Positions 54,601 through 64,000 of a stretch of DNA of 64,000 nucleotides are shown here, in pieces (position 1 is the stretch's first letter; the number at the start of each line of letters is the position of its first letter). Where the stretch lies: contig CM075193.1 of assembly GCA_037577475.1 (NCBI GenBank), positions 6,832,685 to 6,896,684 of the forward strand, in the 5' to 3' direction. The DNA is from Chaunax sp. Z400. Its lineage: Eukaryota; Chordata; Actinopteri; Lophiiformes; Chaunacidae. A program made the translations under genes and the position numbers. The notes beneath the pieces are model-generated. The model did not search any database. It had not been told where the DNA came from and was given only the letters and a program-made list of their open reading frames with translations.

Positions 54601-55780
54601 CTCTGTACTGTCTGACCTCCTTTTTAAATTTTTTTTTTATCTCTTCTACTGATTGTTCTGCTGTTGGGTCAACATGAGTCTGTTTACTCTGAGATGTAAA
54701 CAAACAGTCTCTTATCTTCTCCGACTCCTACAGGAACTGCAACCGTTCAACCCACCGCTCTTTACACATGCACACACTCCACACTCCATTGTCCAGTGCT
54801 TTCTGTATTCTCTTGGTCTCCTCCGCTGTTGTCGTGCCCATCGTCATGTGGGTATGCGCTCACCTTGTGTGTCTGCGGACATCACCAGCTAAATTCATGT
54901 CTGTGGTGATGACATGGCGCCGCTTTTACTGCAAGATTTGAGCTTGAAGGGACTGAGTGTACATGCAGACTGTCAAAGAGAAGAGAGTGCAGATCAGTAA
55001 CAATACAAGGAGGGACTAATTGGACACAGGCTGATTGGATACAGAAAAAAAGTTATGTTATCTCTGGTAATACAACAAGTTAAAAGCCCTTTAATTAATA
55101 GAGTCATCCAACCTTTTAGGTTTGGGCTGTGGAGCACATTTTCTTTCTTGTAATTTTGTTGTTCACAACATTTCCAAACAAGATAAATGGACCACATACC
55201 AGATTCGACTGATATGGGACTTTTGAGAGCAAAAAAATGATCGGGATGAAGTGAAAAAAATCAGCAAAACAGCAACTATAATAGTACATTTTAGCACTGG
55301 AATAAAAATAGATGTTTTCCATGTGGATTGTGCACTGGTTTCACTTTGCAAAGGTACTCAGAAGGCTGTTTTCTTAACAACTTAGCTAAAAAATATTTAA
55401 CGTTATTACACATTGTCAACCAATTCTAGAAATGAACACAAAATAAAATAAATAGCTAAATAAACATCAGTACCGTATATTCAGTATCAATGAACTGTTC
55501 ACCCTTTAAATAAAGCTTATTTTAATTGCTGGTTATTTTAATCTGTTTTGCCTGTTAATTAAGGTCAGACTGCCAAGAAGAAGCATAGCTTCCACAGCTA
55601 TTGCTTTGTGGCCATTTAGTGAACCACCTTGGAAAGATACCTTACGCATGAACATTAATGAGCATTTTGAGCATCAAAAAGATCCTGAAAAAATATTCAT
55701 ACATTTATTTCAAGCTGACCTCATTGCTGTAATGCAGTATTTCCTGGTCTCCCTATGAAAAGACTGAAAGACTTCATTTT
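51690..55780 (+). other. Probable sipa1l2 intron, no gene seen
   Basis: Unique-looking sequence with short C-runs (52448-52454) and T-runs (54629-54639). Open frames of up to 146 codons at 54056-54496 (minus) lack splice sites or recognisable motifs. Confidence 0.5.
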
Positions 55781-55921
55781 ATTCAAAACTCTGCAGCTCA
55801 GCTATTAACCATAACCTAGAGAAGAGAACACATTAGTCCAGTTTTAGCTCTCCTGCACTGGCTTCCTTTCAAGGCACTCCGTCTTACATACAAAGGCCTT
55901 TATGGTCTATTACTAGGCTAC
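55781..55921 (+). pseudogene. Degraded LINE reverse-transcriptase fragment (L2/CR1-like)
   Basis: Frame +1 from 55781 reads IQNSAAQLLTIT, a stop, then RREHISPVLALLHWLP and FKALRLTYKGLYGLL. This matches the well-known C-terminal RT signature of fish L2/CR1-type elements (QNSAARLLT, RREHITPVL, LHWLPV, YK). One in-frame stop and lack of the rest of the polymerase show a dead 5'-truncated remnant of about 140 bp. Confidence 0.72.
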
Positions 55922-58641
55922 ATTATTAACTAAAATTGGAAGTTGGTCAGCATCTAAAACATTATTATGTTGTTCCAAAGCAATACCAGGACTGATTATA
56001 AATAATTTTCTCCCTCTTGTAACATAAACCTTAACCCTAACTCTATAAGGTGCAGTCGGGGCTTTTGTATATATATTCATTTGAACTTTCACCATCAAGC
56101 TCTGTGCAACTAATCTGCAAATTCCACCCTTTTGCATGGAGGGACAAACCTCCAGGCAATAGAGCCATTGGTGACATGATGGAGAGGGTGGGATATAGGG
56201 GGAGTAGAGCGCAAATGGCTGATGGATCTGACTGTTTTTGATCACTGACAGTCTCTATATCCTCTCTAATGGAGAATGCTGTCAATGTCATCACCAGTGA
56301 AATGTAACTTTTAATTCTGCTGCTTATTACTTACATAACCTCACTAAACCTGAGCAAGTCTTTGCATATGTGCTGGTTAAATTCTCATCTATGTGATTAT
56401 TTTTATAGGATAACTAGGCTGGATATGGTTTGCTGTTAGTTTCCGAATATCAGGCGCGATAAAGCAGCTGGCTGGAACTCAATTCATTGGTTTCCTTACC
56501 TCCCACTGAGAGTGTTACCCTCCATTCACAGTGGCCATTAAAATCTCAGCATTACTCCCTGCAGACAATATTGACACATCAGGGTGTTCGGCTGGTGGTC
56601 TGACCACAATAAGAGAGGGTGGAGTTGGATGATAGGGCTCTTAATGGCTCAGATATAGCGAGTTATCGGTATGTACAGGAAGGGGTGGTTTTGACCATTA
56701 ATGGTAGGGTCTCAGCATTGGTGCTAATTTGAGTGTCAGCTGGTGGGAGATGCCTCCCTGTTGTGAGGTTGATTTGTGGGAGCAGCAGATGAAAGAGGAA
56801 GAAGTTGAATGGTGCATTTGGTTTCCTTTGGTCCATGCTTTCAAAGCCTCAGTTGGTGTGAGTACTGGTACACAAACACACTGTGACACACAGTGGTCTT
56901 TCTGGTTATGGAGGCACTTGGGGTTGGTTTTCCACTTGGTTTTCCCATGCCCCAGTTGTGAACTCTCGTGGATACCATCGCCAATTAATTGGTTCTGTGG
57001 TTTAATCGCACAAATCTGTTTTAACAAGGTTTGGCAAAATTCCTAGTCTTTTTTTCTTCCTACTCCACCACTTTCACCTCTCTCCTAACCTCACATTCCC
57101 CTTTGCTGTAACCCAGTTAAGGTAAAGATTTGCTCCAGTGAAGCGGAAACAGGGAGGTTTTCATCAGATGGGAGACAGTTGCTGTCATACACCTCTGCAT
57201 GCCCCCCCCCCCCTCTCTGACTGCAAGTGTGATGAATTTAATATCTAATCCAGCCCAAAACCATTCTGTACACCTTCTCATTCCCAGTGCAAAGTTGGAA
57301 CAGCTGCTCACACTAGAGGATTGAAAACTGAGCTCCGCTGTTGTTTTAAATCAACTCCTGGAAGGGTGAAAGACTAACAGCGAGCAGTGCAAACTTGATT
57401 GTATTTGAGTGTTATGTGACATGAAATGTGATTCCTTGTTTTTATTGTGAGTTTATTGAGCAATCAAATGGTCGGCAGTGGAGCATAAGCAACATGCCTC
57501 CAGGTGTGTTTCCTTTCCGCTTGGATTTCTCCTTCCTCTGTGTTAATGATGAAGACAGCTGAGACATACAAATATCTGATTGGCTGAAGACTGTCAGCAT
57601 AAAACAGTAGAGGTCAGGTAACAAGGCCTTAAAATAAACAGGATTGTGAATGCATGGAGAAGGACTTGTAAATTCTTGCTTGACTCACTATATGATGAAG
57701 TCCATGTGCTGGAAAATTGGTGTAATCATCTTGGCCTCTAACCTACATTGCGCTCTAATTTTGCTGTGGGAGCAGAGGATGACTGCATCACAGCTTGGCC
57801 CTTAGCTCTGGAGGTTGAGGCGTCTTGGGGACGAGGCCAGCTACTACTTCCTGCTGAGAACAGAGGAGCATTAATGTGGCTCAATTACACCAGGGTTTAT
57901 TAAAGATAATTGTCTGTAATCACAGGTCTGTGTTGGGGCTCAGAGTGGCCCTGCCACTTGCTAGAGGCTAAATAAACATCTCTTTGACCTGTGGTGCACC
58001 AGGCTGGACAATGTGGAGGATGCCACATTTTAGAGGAATGTGAAAATCCAAGAAAGTGAAAGGCATGACTTGAATGCAATTGCTTTAAGTTAGGGCCATG
58101 TGTCTTCTTTTACCACCAAGATGCTCTTACCTCCCCATTAGCGGAGCAGTAAATAATATAATAATGACACATAGCTCTATTATTATGATATTCTGTGCTC
58201 GTCAGAATGGGTGCACCGAGCACTGACAGAAACAGAAAATGTGCCTGTGATGGCCAAACATAATGCAAATCTTGATATTTTGCTTCCATAATTGTGACTT
58301 TTCAGTGAGTTTTTAGAATTTTTAACACACAATTTAGTAAAACCTTTTCAACTTCTCAAATGAATGCATCAGAAGTTATTTTGAAAGATAACGTGTCTAT
58401 ATTTTGCATGCAAATGATTTAGCGTTCTGAAAAGTATTATATTAAAAGGCTTATGTCATGGCCCGGCTTTTTTAGCACACAGTATGTGCCTAAAGTGGTG
58501 TAAACTCTCAGTGGAGTAATCTTAATTTTGTGCACAAAATGTGTTTGCAACTGGTATTGAATAGAGCATCACTGTTAATATATGCACTGCTGTTCTGTAG
58601 CTCATCCTTTCCTTGCAATTTAGTTTTCACAAATCTCTCTT
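55922..58641 (+). other. Probable sipa1l2 intron, no gene seen
   Basis: Mostly unique sequence with a poly-C run at 57202-57213. AT-rich homeobox-like cores cluster at about 57860-57930 (CAATTACAC, AAAGATAATTG, TGTAATCAC), a texture seen in enhancers, but conservation cannot be judged here. Confidence 0.45.
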
Positions 58642-58650
58642 TCAAAGGTA

Positions 58651-58674
58651 TTTTTTTTTTTTTTTTTTTTTTTT
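58651..58674 (-). repeat. 24-base T run (A run on the minus strand)
   Basis: An uninterrupted homopolymer that could be the poly-A tail of a minus-strand retroposed sequence lying at higher coordinates, or a simple repeat. No AATAAA is found just upstream of it on the minus strand. Confidence 0.85.
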
Positions 58675-61600
58675 AACTCTTGGCTCAAGTAGCTGACAAG
58701 CCAAGCTCTCAATGTGCCATATTACCCAGTTTGACCAATCTGATTCTGTTAACATTTTGATTATCAGGATTAGGAGGACTGCAAGAGAGCCGCAAACAAA
58801 CCCAGACAAAAAGACGGTCCACAGTTTGTTCAGAGGGACTTCCTCTTTGTGATCACAGTGTGACACTAGTGTAGAAGTGACTAATGAGAACTGAGCCTGT
58901 AAGAGCTGCCCGACTTCATGCCATGTGTCCTGCTCTGGTGAAAAGGCCTATCAATGGTTGTAACTATTAATCTCAGGATGGTGGACAGAAAGACCTTCCT
59001 TTTCTGTCTGACAGTGTATTAATATCTGCTGGGCCTTTAATAAGGCCACAATGTCAGGATTATTTTCAGACCTGTGAGAAGCACTGGACCACTCCTCTCT
59101 TCATGCACCGAGATGAAAGATAGCGTATCCAACATCAGAAGCAGAAAATGAGTTCATTACTGTAATTAGGCCTGTCTTTCTCTCCCGTCTCTCCTGCTCC
59201 ATCCCTTCCCCCTGTTCTCCAGGCCTTGTGTCTTAAACAGCCATAATGGCGATGCATTACTCCAGTAATAAAGGGTTGTTAGCAAAGCAGACCGCCCTCT
59301 CTCCATCTGCTGCCTCCCTTGTACACACAGCCACAAAGGAGAGGACAGAAAACAGAGCCCTTCGGGTCACACTGAAGATAGATTCTGCTGACCAAGTAGC
59401 TTGTGGCACTCTCTATTGGTTGGGGCTGCAGAGGTGGACTGAGAGAACTCGCTTCATTAATCACTGTCACAGGGAAAGTGGCTAATAGAAAGCAGGAAAG
59501 GGAAACACAGACCACCATGTCCACTGCCTGTCCTCATTGTGAAATAGAGGCCAGTTCACCCTTTACTGACCCTGTGTAGCAGCACAAGAAGGGAGAGGCT
59601 GGACGGCACCAACATAAACAGACCAGTGCATTAGTGTGTTTACTACAAATTCATTGGTGGGAATTTGGAAAGAGATTGGAGACTTAAATAATCCGCTTTT
59701 AAAGAAGGTGATATTTCTTTCTTTTCAAAGAAGTTTTTATTACTGAAATTGTTAATTTCAGTTTTGTTGCTGCTCTACACAGACTACTGTAAAGTCATTA
59801 ATGCTTCTTTGTTGTCATGCACTGAGATTACAGTATGCCAGTTTCTTTGTTCGTCCTGCTCTCCAGTCACAAGTTAAAGCCTCTGTTGGAGTGTCACCAC
59901 TGATGCAGCCTTTTTTTGTTTAGGCGGCACTTTTTGCTGTCACTTGAGTCAACGGGTGACATTTGGGTGTCAGCCAGCATGACTCCTATAGTCACCTCTG
60001 CTCTCTGTCATGGCAGGGGAAGAGACTCGCGGCGGATTTAGTTTGACTGTAGAAACCGAAAATAAATATCCAGCAGCAGGAGTAGAGGATACTGGGCACA
60101 TTAGAAATAATTCACTGTAATTGTGTTTTGTTTTAGTGACAGCATATCTCATACGGGCTGGATAAGAGGTCACCTTTTCTCCGTCTTAAGTCGTGAATTC
60201 TGTGCATTGGATTATTTTATTATGGGTATACTAAATTCTGAATGGGAGAATTCACGTTTCTTAGAATTTATTGATTTATTTAGAAGTAATGAACTTAAAA
60301 GCAGCTTCATAACAAAATCTAAAGCCTTTTCAGACACGGGCATGGTCTGTATTGAAAATGAGTGGCTTTGGCATTGTTCACTGCACTGCTGTCCGTCATT
60401 TGTCAACTGTAACGGACGAACATATTCCCAGAGCAGTTCTCGTTGCCACCTAATGCATTCATATGACAACACAATATCTTCCTGTCCACTCAAAGCCTTC
60501 TGTTAAATAACAGTGACACTCACATTTCTGCCTCATGAATGAAGCTGTGTTTATTACCAGTTCATTCCATAATGGGAGACATAGGATTGTTGATAGTTTT
60601 GGCAGTAGACTTAACTGAAATGGTATCATCATCAATCCATTCCTACATATTTAGGTCATGCATCGCATGCATAAACGTGTATTTGGCTCAGGCAGAGGCA
60701 CGTACTTTGTTATTCCAATGTTTCCGACTTGAGTCTATTTTGTCTAGTCTGGCTCGCAGCTAATCTTGATGTGGCCCACATTTTTATTCCAAAATAGTTT
60801 GTCCTCCTCCTTAACAGTAAATGACAGAGAAATGTAAACAGTTGTCTGGAAACGGAGGCTATCATATTAAAGGCCAGCAGACGGAACTGAAGCTCTGCCC
60901 AACTTCATCCATCATGTTCATGGGGAAACTTTAGAAAGAGAAGAGCTCTAACGGGCCTCATCGTCTTCACTGAAGCAAAAAACTAGCAATTCAGTCGTCG
61001 GTTGTCAGTGACATGCAGGGTTGATTCTATAACTCACATGATTGCAGTACTAAGAGAATTGAGGCACACTAGCAGCACAGAAAACATGAAAAAAGCATTT
61101 AGGTCAATGTAGAAAGACTTTTGCGCAGTTTTGCAGCAGTTTTGGTGTGGTGTGATCTAATCCTGCAGAACTGTTTGAGAATAAATCCAGTGCAATACTT
61201 TTGTCACCTAGTCCCACTGGACCTACAACACACTTAATGGGAAGTGATGAGATCGATTAGAGAGGAAGCTGCCCGTGTTTCCAGGAGTTGCTCGCTTCCT
61301 TTTGGAGGTTTGCTTTCAGCGAAATTGTCCATGCCAAAATCCTTTTCTGCAGTCAAAATGTGGCTATATGGCCAATGTGGTGTTGAAGTGCATTTGTGGC
61401 TGATATACTTTACAAAGACATTACTCACACATAATAATGGAAACTTTATGAGTTTGCAGTGCGTGTGTATTTGACGTCTGAATTACCCCAGTGGGAATGA
61501 AGCAGCTTTTCAAGGACAAGCCAGACACAGTTTTCATCGTCCTTCTCTTTATTCTAAGGTCATTATCAGCCATTTGTCTGCTTTTCCCCAGTTGAACAAA

Positions 61601-62234
61601 AGTGAACAAGGAGAAACAGTAAACTTACAGACAGTTTTTTAAAGTTATGGTCTTGTCTATTGTTACATTTCTGTTTTATAGCCTGTGTATCCCATCAGGA
61701 TTTTCCTCCTATGTTAGTTAAAAAGGGAAAGTTGCTTTGGCGTTGAATATACAAAACCATCCCTCCTGTGTGATCTGTAGACTTCATGATGCTACGAGTG
61801 GTTGGACCAGATACTGTATTTGCACGTGCGAGCATTTAGCTGAACATCTGCCTCTTGTTGTGGTAATTTGTGTCACCACCATCTGTTGGCTTGAAGCACC
61901 AACAAAGTTATGTGTCTATCTTGTTATAAACCCACAATGGCACCAGCTCCTTTCAACACACTACATTAATTAGACATGTTCTATGATATGCTCTTCATAG
62001 TTCCAAAACTATTTCAGCCATTTGTGGGAGTTTATCACAAGATAACAGGGTACAGACAATACAGGTCAGCAGTATGATAATTTTTTATAGCTAACCTGAA
62101 TGTGCTTTGGGGCCATTTTGAGGAATACAAACTTTTTTTTCCCATGTTTCAAATTAGAATTTCTTAGTTACAGTGTTCTAACCAATTTGCAGTGCGCTAA
62201 TGTTTTACTCTATGTTTTTGTTTCTCTGCCACAG
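58675..62234 (+). other. Probable sipa1l2 intron, last part
   Basis: No coding exon is supported. The sequence appears unique and largely repeat-free; open frames at 60123-60506 (plus) and 60212-60493 (minus) lie opposite each other without splice sites. It ends in a good polypyrimidine tract and acceptor TTTCTCTGCCACAG at 62221-62234. Confidence 0.5.
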
Positions 62235-62504
62235 AGCCGACTCTTCCAGCTGTCATTCTGCATTGACGGCACGCTGTGAGAAAAGACTTCACTCCGTGTT
62301 GCCTCAGCGCTCATCAGACACTTGTCCTTGACATCCAAATGCTGTCTGTCGATCGTTGTGCGAGGCGCCCTCTGTGAGTTATGACGACGGCTGCCTTATT
62401 GACTCAGGGAAGAGGCTCCTCCTCCACTCACCACTGAGAAAATCACATGATGTAATGAAGAAGGGCCGTGAAAGTCTGCTCTTCAAGGAGTCTGCCAGCA
62501 GGAT
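62235..62504 (+). promoter_or_regulatory. 5' UTR part of the first sipa1l2 coding exon, with four uORFs
   Basis: After the acceptor at 62234 the leader contains four short upstream frames: 62339-62377 (12 aa), 62381-62437 (18 aa), 62447-62455 (ATG ATG TAA) and 62455-62508 (17 aa). The last one ends in a TGA that overlaps the main start in the form ATGA. An in-frame TGA at 62469-62471 closes the main frame upstream of 62505. This layout suggests translational control by reinitiation, which is an inference. Confidence 0.6.
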
Positions 62505-64000
62505 ATGAGTATTTTGAGCCCTGTGACGGATAACAAATCAAACCTTGTGGGACTTGTGGGAGGCCCAGAAGAATACTCCAGAGCCATGCAGTCAGAGGAG
62601 CTATTCAGCAGGAAACTCAAAGCACTGAATGGTAGCATGGGACCGCCAGCCTCCAGCATGCAGGGGAAACCTGAAGGCACAGGAAAAACAAATGGTACTC
62701 CAGCCATGCCTAAAATGGGTGTCAGGGCCAGGGTGACAGAATGGCCACCAAGGAAGGATGGATGGGATGGACGGCCTTCACCAAACTATCAGAGTGTGAT
62801 ACCAGTATTTCAGAATGGTCAGCCGGAACATACTGTGGAAATCCTGGAGCAAGGTGAAGCAGTTTGTCTGGAGGTAGACTACTCTGACAAATACACACTG
62901 GATGACCTTCTCAGCCACTCCCCGCTGAGGGGTCTCCATCCTATTCGTCAACGTAGTAACAGCGATGTTACCATTAGTGACATTGACTCCGAGGACATCA
63001 TGGACCAGAATGCTGTCAATCCAAACACTGGTGCCTCGCTGCACCGTGAATATGGCAGCACATCATCTATTGACCGCCAGGGTCTGAGTGGAGATGGCTT
63101 CTTTACCATGCTTAAGGGCTACCGAGTAGACACCTTGGACCACCGTAGCGTACCACCTCTGGGCTTTCCCGAGTTGTTGCGCTGTGATACCTCCCTCTCC
63201 CCAAGTCTGCAGACAGCAGCACAGATTGCCAGGGGTGAGATAGTCCATATTCCAGGCTACGAATACATAGACAGCTCCTTCCTCTACAGCCGGGAGCGGG
63301 AGAAGTCCTTCATGAGGCGTCTTAAATCAGAATCATCTGAACCATCTCTGTTCAGGAAACTACGGACCATAAAGAGTGAGAGTGATGCCTTGCGACTCTC
63401 AATAGAGGATGACCGGCGACCACTCAGCTTTCAGAAATGCTTTGCACACTATGACGTCCAGAGCGTTCTTTTCAACATCAGCGAGGCGGTGGCAAGCAGA
63501 GCTAACCTGAACCAGAGGAAGAACACCACAACTGGGGCTTCAGCTGCCTCAGCTGGAATAGGGCCTGGTGCTGGTGGAGGGTGTGGAAGTGGAGCTGGGC
63601 CTGGACCTGGACCAGGGACAGATGGCGGTGCACCGGGGTGCAGTAGTGGAAATGGCCCTATGTTTGAGTCTCCACTTGGCAGTAGGGAGGACTTAAACCC
63701 GAAGGAGAACCTGGATGTTGATGAGGGAGACGGGAAGAGTAACAACTTAGTGCTGAGCTGTTCACACTTTCGCAATGAGATCGGTGGAGAGAGCGAGAGG
63801 AGGATCTCCCTCTCCAGAGCCAACAGTGCCAACTACAGTGGTATGTCAGAGAGCTGCTCCTTTGAATCATCTTTAAGTTCCCACTGCACCAACGCAGGAG
63901 TTTCTGTACTGGAGGTGCCTCGAGAAAACCAGCCTATCCACAGGGAAAAGGTCAAACGCTACATCATCGAGCACATTGACCTTGGGGCATACTACTACCA
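62505..64000 (+). CDS. sipa1l2: Signal-induced proliferation-associated 1-like protein 2 (N-terminal part, runs off the window)
   Basis: The frame starts at ATG 62505 (G at -3) and stays open for 498 codons to the window edge. It reads MSILSPVTDNKSNLVG, then AMQSEELFSRKLKALNGSMG, MGVRARVTEWPP, LRGLHPIRQRSNSDVTISDI, QNAVNPNTGASLHREYGSTS, SIDRQGLSGDGFF, FAHYDVQSVLFNISEA, ESCSFESSLSSHCTNAGVSV and VKRYIIEHIDLGAYYY, which follow human SIPA1L2 block by block. The RapGAP and PDZ domains lie further 3' and outside the window. SIPA1L2 is a Rap GTPase-activating scaffold at synapses and in neurotrophin-receptor trafficking. Residues about 351-385 form a Gly/Pro-rich insertion not recalled from the human protein. 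Teleosts may hold two copies, so a or b cannot be assigned. Confidence 0.95.
   Translation, partial: MSILSPVTDNKSNLVGLVGGPEEYSRAMQSEELFSRKLKALNGSMGPPASSMQGKPEGTGKTNGTPAMPKMGVRARVTEWPPRKDGWDGRPSPNYQSVIPVFQNGQPEHTVEILEQGEAVCLEVDYSDKYTLDDLLSHSPLRGLHPIRQRSNSDVTISDIDSEDIMDQNAVNPNTGASLHREYGSTSSIDRQGLSGDGFFTMLKGYRVDTLDHRSVPPLGFPELLRCDTSLSPSLQTAAQIARGEIVHIPGYEYIDSSFLYSREREKSFMRRLKSESSEPSLFRKLRTIKSESDALRLSIEDDRRPLSFQKCFAHYDVQSVLFNISEAVASRANLNQRKNTTTGASAASAGIGPGAGGGCGSGAGPGPGPGTDGGAPGCSSGNGPMFESPLGSREDLNPKENLDVDEGDGKSNNLVLSCSHFRNEIGGESERRISLSRANSANYSGMSESCSFESSLSSHCTNAGVSVLEVPRENQPIHREKVKRYIIEHIDLGAYYY

Noticed and set aside
60123..60506. 127-codon plus-strand frame opposite a 93-codon minus frame
   Set aside because: Neither has splice sites or recognisable motifs; overlapping antisense frames of this size occur by chance.

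Overview
The window looks like euchromatic DNA of a percomorph teleost fish. Genes have short GT-AG introns, the encoded proteins resemble vertebrate NTPCR, MAP10 and SIPA1L2, CA/TG microsatellites are abundant, and tRNA-derived SINEs and terminal-inverted-repeat (TIR) elements of kinds common in spiny-rayed fish are scattered throughout. Nothing prokaryotic is present. All identifications come from reading the sequence and recalling protein families; no searches were run.

Layout. (1) At 580-712 (+) there is a possible last coding exon of an unidentified gene. It is followed by repeats, including a SINE inserted inside a hAT-like element (1199-1918). (2) At 3961-18134 (+) lies a 23-exon gene reconstructed from splice sites and continuous reading phase (1802 codons in the window, 5' end not found). 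It encodes spectrin repeats, then one 651-codon disordered exon, then a beta-spectrin-type PH domain and a basic C-terminal tail. I cannot match it to a named beta-spectrin. (3) From 18.1 to 25.3 kb is a convergent intergenic region with repeats. (4) At 25300-27607 (-) is ntpcr, five exons, 193 aa, resolved completely. (5) At 28508-31036 (-) is map10, a single coding exon of 842 aa. (6) A promoter region lies around 31.1-31.9 kb. (7) From about 31.9 to 62.2 kb there is no convincing coding exon; this is probably the first intron or upstream region of sipa1l2, carrying microsatellites, TIR elements, a tandem duplication, a SINE-like copy and a LINE fragment. (8) At 62505-64000 (+) is the first coding exon of sipa1l2, running off the window.

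The order ntpcr(-) map10(-) sipa1l2(+) matches, in mirror image, human SIPA1L2-MAP10-NTPCR on 1q42.2. This supports orthology and places the spectrin/PH gene where human has PCNX2 facing NTPCR. The genes are not an operon or pathway: NTPCR is a small nucleotide triphosphatase, MAP10 a microtubule-associated protein, SIPA1L2 a Rap GTPase-activating scaffold, and the spectrin/PH protein a likely membrane-skeleton protein.
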